DNA of 7,335 bases, taken from NCBI RefSeq assembly GCF_020742175.1, contig NZ_DYXM01000112.1, positions 1 to 7,335 on the forward strand, written 5' to 3'. Origin of the DNA: Dietzia timorensis (GTDB lineage: Bacteria; Actinomycetota; Actinomycetes; Mycobacteriales; Mycobacteriaceae). Below the pieces are notes generated by a model. It saw only the letters and a program-made list of their open reading frames with translations. It was not told where the DNA came from and ran no database searches. Positions 5,528-7,335 of the stretch are shown here, one piece after another (position 1 is the first letter of the stretch; the number at the start of each line of letters is the position of its first letter). The position numbers and the translations under genes are program-made.

Positions 5528-5764
5528 ATGTTCTGGGTCATCGTCTTCCTCGTCGTCGTCGCGATCGCGGCGACCTACGTCATCATCCGCATGCGGGACG
5601 CCGCGCGCGCCGAGAAGGCGCTCCGCCGGCCTGCCGCCCCGGACGATGACCAAGAATTCCTACGCGAGGTGCAGGACAAGCTGCTCCGCGACGAGCGCGA
5701 GAGCGGCGAGCACCCCGAGCACCCCGAGCGCCCCGAGCGCCCCGAGGACGGTCCTACCCGCTAG
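5528..5764 (+). CDS. Small single-helix membrane protein
   Basis: This encodes 78 aa from ATG 5528, preceded by AAGGAGG at 5509-5515 (12-nt spacing, somewhat long). An in-frame ATG at 5495 lies upstream of that site and would give an N-terminus with no family feature. Residues 2-21 form one hydrophobic helix starting almost at the N-terminus. Residues 21-34 are basic, and 38-78 are highly charged and probably helical then disordered, with EHPEHPERPERPE near the end. Topology is likely N-out, C-in. I do not recognise the protein. It diverges from the DUF4229-like gene across 81 bp and its stop codon overlaps that of rmlC on the other strand. Confidence 0.75.
   Translation: MFWVIVFLVVVAIAATYVIIRMRDAARAEKALRRPAAPDDDQEFLREVQDKLLRDERESGEHPEHPERPERPEDGPTR
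5708..5743 (+). repeat. Four 9-nt tandem repeats (GAGCRCCCC)
   Basis: GAGCACCCC occurs twice, then GAGCGCCCC twice, without gaps. They encode EHP-EHP-ERP-ERP at the C-terminus of the small membrane protein. Copy-number change would keep the frame. Confidence 0.85.
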
Positions 5765-6375
5765 GGCAGGTACTTCTTCGAATCCTCCCACGTGGGCAGC
5801 CGCCCGTCGGCGGCCATCTCCTCTAGGCTCGGCGCACCGCGGTCCTTCTCGCTTAGCTCATAGTCGAGCACCGATCCGTCGAGCGACATCACCGGCCATT
5901 CGATTCCCAGCGCGGGGTCGAACGGGTCGATCCCGTGCTCGGCGCCCGGGTTGTACGACTCGGACACCAGATAGGACACCGCGGTATCCGGCTCTAGCGC
6001 GAGGAACCCGTGCGCGAGCCCCTCGGCGAGATACACGGAATTGCGGCGCTCGGAGTCGAGGGTCACCGATACGGCATCCCCGTACGTCGGCGAACCGGTA
6101 CGAATATCGACGATGACGTCGAACGCCGTTCCCTGCACGGCCGTCACGAGCTTGGCTTGTCCCGGAGGAACGTCGGCGAAGTGCAGGCCGCGCAGTGCCC
6201 CTTCGCGCGAGACCGAGAGGTTCGATTGGGCGACGCGGAACTCCACGCCGATGGCCTCCGCGAGCCGGGGCGCCGAGAACGTCTCGAGGAAAATCCCACG
6301 TGCGTCGTCATAAATGGCGGGAAAGAGCTCCCACGCGCCGGGTATGTGCAGGCTTCGGGTTTCGAGCTGTGCCAT
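5761..6375 (-). CDS. rmlC: dTDP-4-dehydrorhamnose 3,5-epimerase
   Basis: RmlC epimerises dTDP-4-keto-6-deoxyglucose at C3 and C5, the third step of dTDP-L-rhamnose synthesis in the cytoplasm; in Mycobacteriales rhamnose links arabinogalactan to peptidoglycan. The 204-aa product matches my memory of the M. tuberculosis protein along its whole length, e.g. LRGLHFADVPPGQAKLVTAV (61-80) and EGLAHGFLAL (118-127). Expected active-site residues are present: Arg62, His65 (base), Lys75, Tyr135, Tyr141 and Asp178 in the SEKD motif. It is a stand-alone RmlC, not an RmlC-RmlD fusion. The start at 6375 is set by this similarity; the open frame continues upstream to 6903 but only inside the neighbouring gene. 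It begins 7 nt after the stop of the LpqN-like gene with no clear ribosome binding site, so it is probably translationally coupled. Confidence 0.97.
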   Translation of the reverse strand: MAQLETRSLHIPGAWELFPAIYDDARGIFLETFSAPRLAEAIGVEFRVAQSNLSVSREGALRGLHFADVPPGQAKLVTAVQGTAFDVIVDIRTGSPTYGDAVSVTLDSERRNSVYLAEGLAHGFLALEPDTAVSYLVSESYNPGAEHGIDPFDPALGIEWPVMSLDGSVLDYELSEKDRGAPSLEEMAADGRLPTWEDSKKYLP

Positions 6376-6382
6376 TCGCGCG

Positions 6383-6967
6383 CTAGCCCCGCATGGCGTC
6401 GATGAGCTGCGGCAGCGTCCACGGGCCCACGCGCACGGACTCGAGCGCGGAGTCGTGGAACTCGTCCGAGCCCTCGAACGTCGTGGCGACGGCCTGGAAC
6501 ACGTAGGTCTTGCCACCCGCGTTCCAGCCGGCGAGCATCGAGGAGGTCTTGGTCTCGCCGACCTCTGCCTTGTACTTGCCCGCGAGGTAGCGGTAGACGA
6601 CGGGCACCTCCTTGCCGTCCTGCCCGTAATCGGACTCGCCGGCGAGGTCCTCGTCGGTGGTCCAGCCCTCGAGCTGCGCGGACGTGTCGACGACGAGGTC
6701 GACGAACTCGCCCGGATCGGCCTCCGGGGACACCGCGGAGATGAGCACCATGAGGTTCGGCGTGACCGGCTGAACCTTGCCCTGCAGCGTGATCTCGCGC
6801 GCGCCCGGCGGGTAGGCGAGGATGCGCTGGAACTCCGAATCCAACGGCGGCCCGACCGGCTGCCACGGGTCGACGGCCTCGATGGTGATCGGCTCGCCTG
6901 CAAGGTGTTCGACTTTGGCGCGCTCCATCGTGCGGCCCGTGCTCTGAAGGAATTCCTGCAAGTTCAT
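6383..6967 (-). CDS. LpqN/LpqT-like protein without signal peptide
   Basis: This encodes 194 aa from ATG 6967. It opens with a helix-type segment (MNLQEFLQSTG), then alternating strands: a Trp at 35, a long strand LMVLISAVS (72-80), a helix DPGEFVDLVVDTSAQL (84-99), and strands YRYLAGKY (125-132) and KTYVFQAVAT (153-162). It ends in a short helix. This order (short N-terminal helix, strand pair, helix, G-Y strand, final strand) resembles the LpqN/LpqT lipoprotein family of mycobacteria, but there is no signal peptide and no cysteine, so this copy should be cytoplasmic. Assignment is tentative. It is the first gene of a unit with rmlC. The next ATG (6928) would cut the first helix. The start is also favoured by a -10 box 7 nt upstream. 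Confidence 0.8.
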   Translation of the reverse strand: MNLQEFLQSTGRTMERAKVEHLAGEPITIEAVDPWQPVGPPLDSEFQRILAYPPGAREITLQGKVQPVTPNLMVLISAVSPEADPGEFVDLVVDTSAQLEGWTTDEDLAGESDYGQDGKEVPVVYRYLAGKYKAEVGETKTSSMLAGWNAGGKTYVFQAVATTFEGSDEFHDSALESVRVGPWTLPQLIDAMRG

Positions 6968-6974
6968 GAGTTCG

Positions 6975-7004
6975 AGGTTAATGGAGCTGGCGCGATTGCG
7001 TGAA
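6975..7004 (-). promoter_or_regulatory. Promoter of the LpqN-like/rmlC unit, probably leaderless
   Basis: On the minus strand TTCACG (6999-7004) and TAACCT (6975-6980, TANNNT) are spaced by 18 nt. TAACCT lies exactly 7 nt before ATG 6967, and there is no Shine-Dalgarno sequence between them. This is the arrangement of leaderless actinobacterial transcripts. Confidence 0.55.
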
Positions 7005-7026
7005 GAGCCCCGCGCGGGCGCATAGT
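6996..7026 (+). promoter_or_regulatory. Possible promoter of the MFS gene
   Basis: TTGCGT (6996-7001) and CATAGT (7021-7026) are spaced by 19 nt in front of the transporter gene. Both matches are modest. The -35 element would overlap the -35 of the opposite promoter at 6999-7004. Confidence 0.3.
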
Positions 7027-7037
7027 GGATGGAAGTG

Positions 7038-7335
7038 ATGTCCTCTGCACCTGCTCCCCCGTCGCGGCGCGCCCGGTTCGGCCGCCCCACCGCGCTTCAG
7101 CGGCTCCTCATCGTGACCGTCTTGTTCGCCGCGACGTTCGCCGCACTGCGTGTCGTGCTCGCCTATCGAGCGCTCGAGCTCGGCGCGTCGGCGGCGCAGA
7201 TCGGCATTCTCGCCGCCGCGTTTTCGTTCCTGCCGATGTTCGTCGCCGTGTCCTCGGGACGAGTGATCGACAGGCGGGGCGCTCGCGGGATGCTCGTCGT
7301 CGGCCTCGCGCTCACGGTGGTCGCCACCGCCGGCG
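7038..7335 (+). CDS. Major facilitator superfamily transporter, N-terminal part
   Basis: The frame is open to the window end; 99 residues are seen from ATG 7038. Residues 1-20 are Pro/Arg-rich and cytoplasmic. Helix 1 spans about 22-42 and helix 2 about 51-73. They are followed by SGRVIDRRGARG (73-84), which fits the loop 2-3 motif A of MFS proteins (G-x3-D-R-x-G-x-R), and the start of helix 3. This supports a proton- or substrate-gradient driven permease of the inner membrane; the substrate cannot be told from this part. An in-frame ATG at 7029 is possible (MEVM start); 7038 is preferred because GGAAG lies just before it, though the spacing is short. The gene is divergent from the LpqN-like gene with about 60-70 bp between the starts. 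Confidence 0.88.
   Translation, partial: MSSAPAPPSRRARFGRPTALQRLLIVTVLFAATFAALRVVLAYRALELGASAAQIGILAAAFSFLPMFVAVSSGRVIDRRGARGMLVVGLALTVVATAG

Noticed and set aside
6376..6903. Upstream extension of the rmlC reading frame
   Set aside because: The extension is Arg/Ser/Pro-rich and lies wholly inside the LpqN-like gene. RmlC similarity begins at the ATG at 6375, giving the normal family length.

Overview
The window is GC-rich and its genes look like those of a mycolic-acid actinomycete (order Mycobacteriales, possibly a Corynebacterium or Dietzia relative). This is inferred from an RmlC that closely resembles the mycobacterial enzyme, a DUF4229-type membrane protein, an LpqN/LpqT-like protein, TANNNT -10 boxes placed directly before start codons, and secreted proteins with actinobacterial Ala-rich signal peptides. 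No RNA genes, insertion sequences or CRISPR arrays were seen.

Left half (1-3846): three minus-strand genes for exported proteins, each with its own long leader. Read in their own direction they are: a 447-aa protein (1962-3305) with a signal peptide, an Ig-like domain, a long acidic low-complexity stalk and a C-terminal two-cysteine module; a 192-aa protein (883-1461) with a signal peptide, the same kind of two-cysteine module and a Thr/Glu/Asp-rich tail; and a third protein (449 to beyond base 1) with a signal peptide and the same kind of Ig-like domain. The 447-aa and 192-aa genes each end at a strong intrinsic terminator. Ig-like domain and two-cysteine module are thus shared in different combinations, so the locus looks like a small family of related cell-envelope proteins built by duplication and domain reassortment. 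The promoters of the two Ig-domain genes share a TGTGAYTAGAGT core and tandem 9-nt repeats of the form GTCACA-N3, which recall sites bound by the response regulator MtrA. This is the most interesting part of the window.

Centre (3847-5040): a plus-strand gene, divergent from the 447-aa gene across a 541-bp region, encodes a 397-aa lipoprotein with a lipobox, two further cysteines and about 250 residues of Gln/Gly/Asn/Thr/Pro repeats. It is probably a further surface-exposed protein.

Right half (5078-7335): ordinary compact chromosome. There is a DUF4229-like two-helix membrane protein (minus), a 78-aa single-helix membrane protein (plus), a two-gene minus-strand unit of an LpqN-like protein and RmlC (dTDP-rhamnose synthesis, needed for the arabinogalactan linker in this order), and the start of a major facilitator transporter (plus). 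The 78-aa gene and rmlC converge and share a CTAG that is the stop codon on both strands. The DUF4229 and LpqN-like genes both look leaderless.

The link between the left and right halves is only the cell envelope; nothing in the sequence shows that they form one system.
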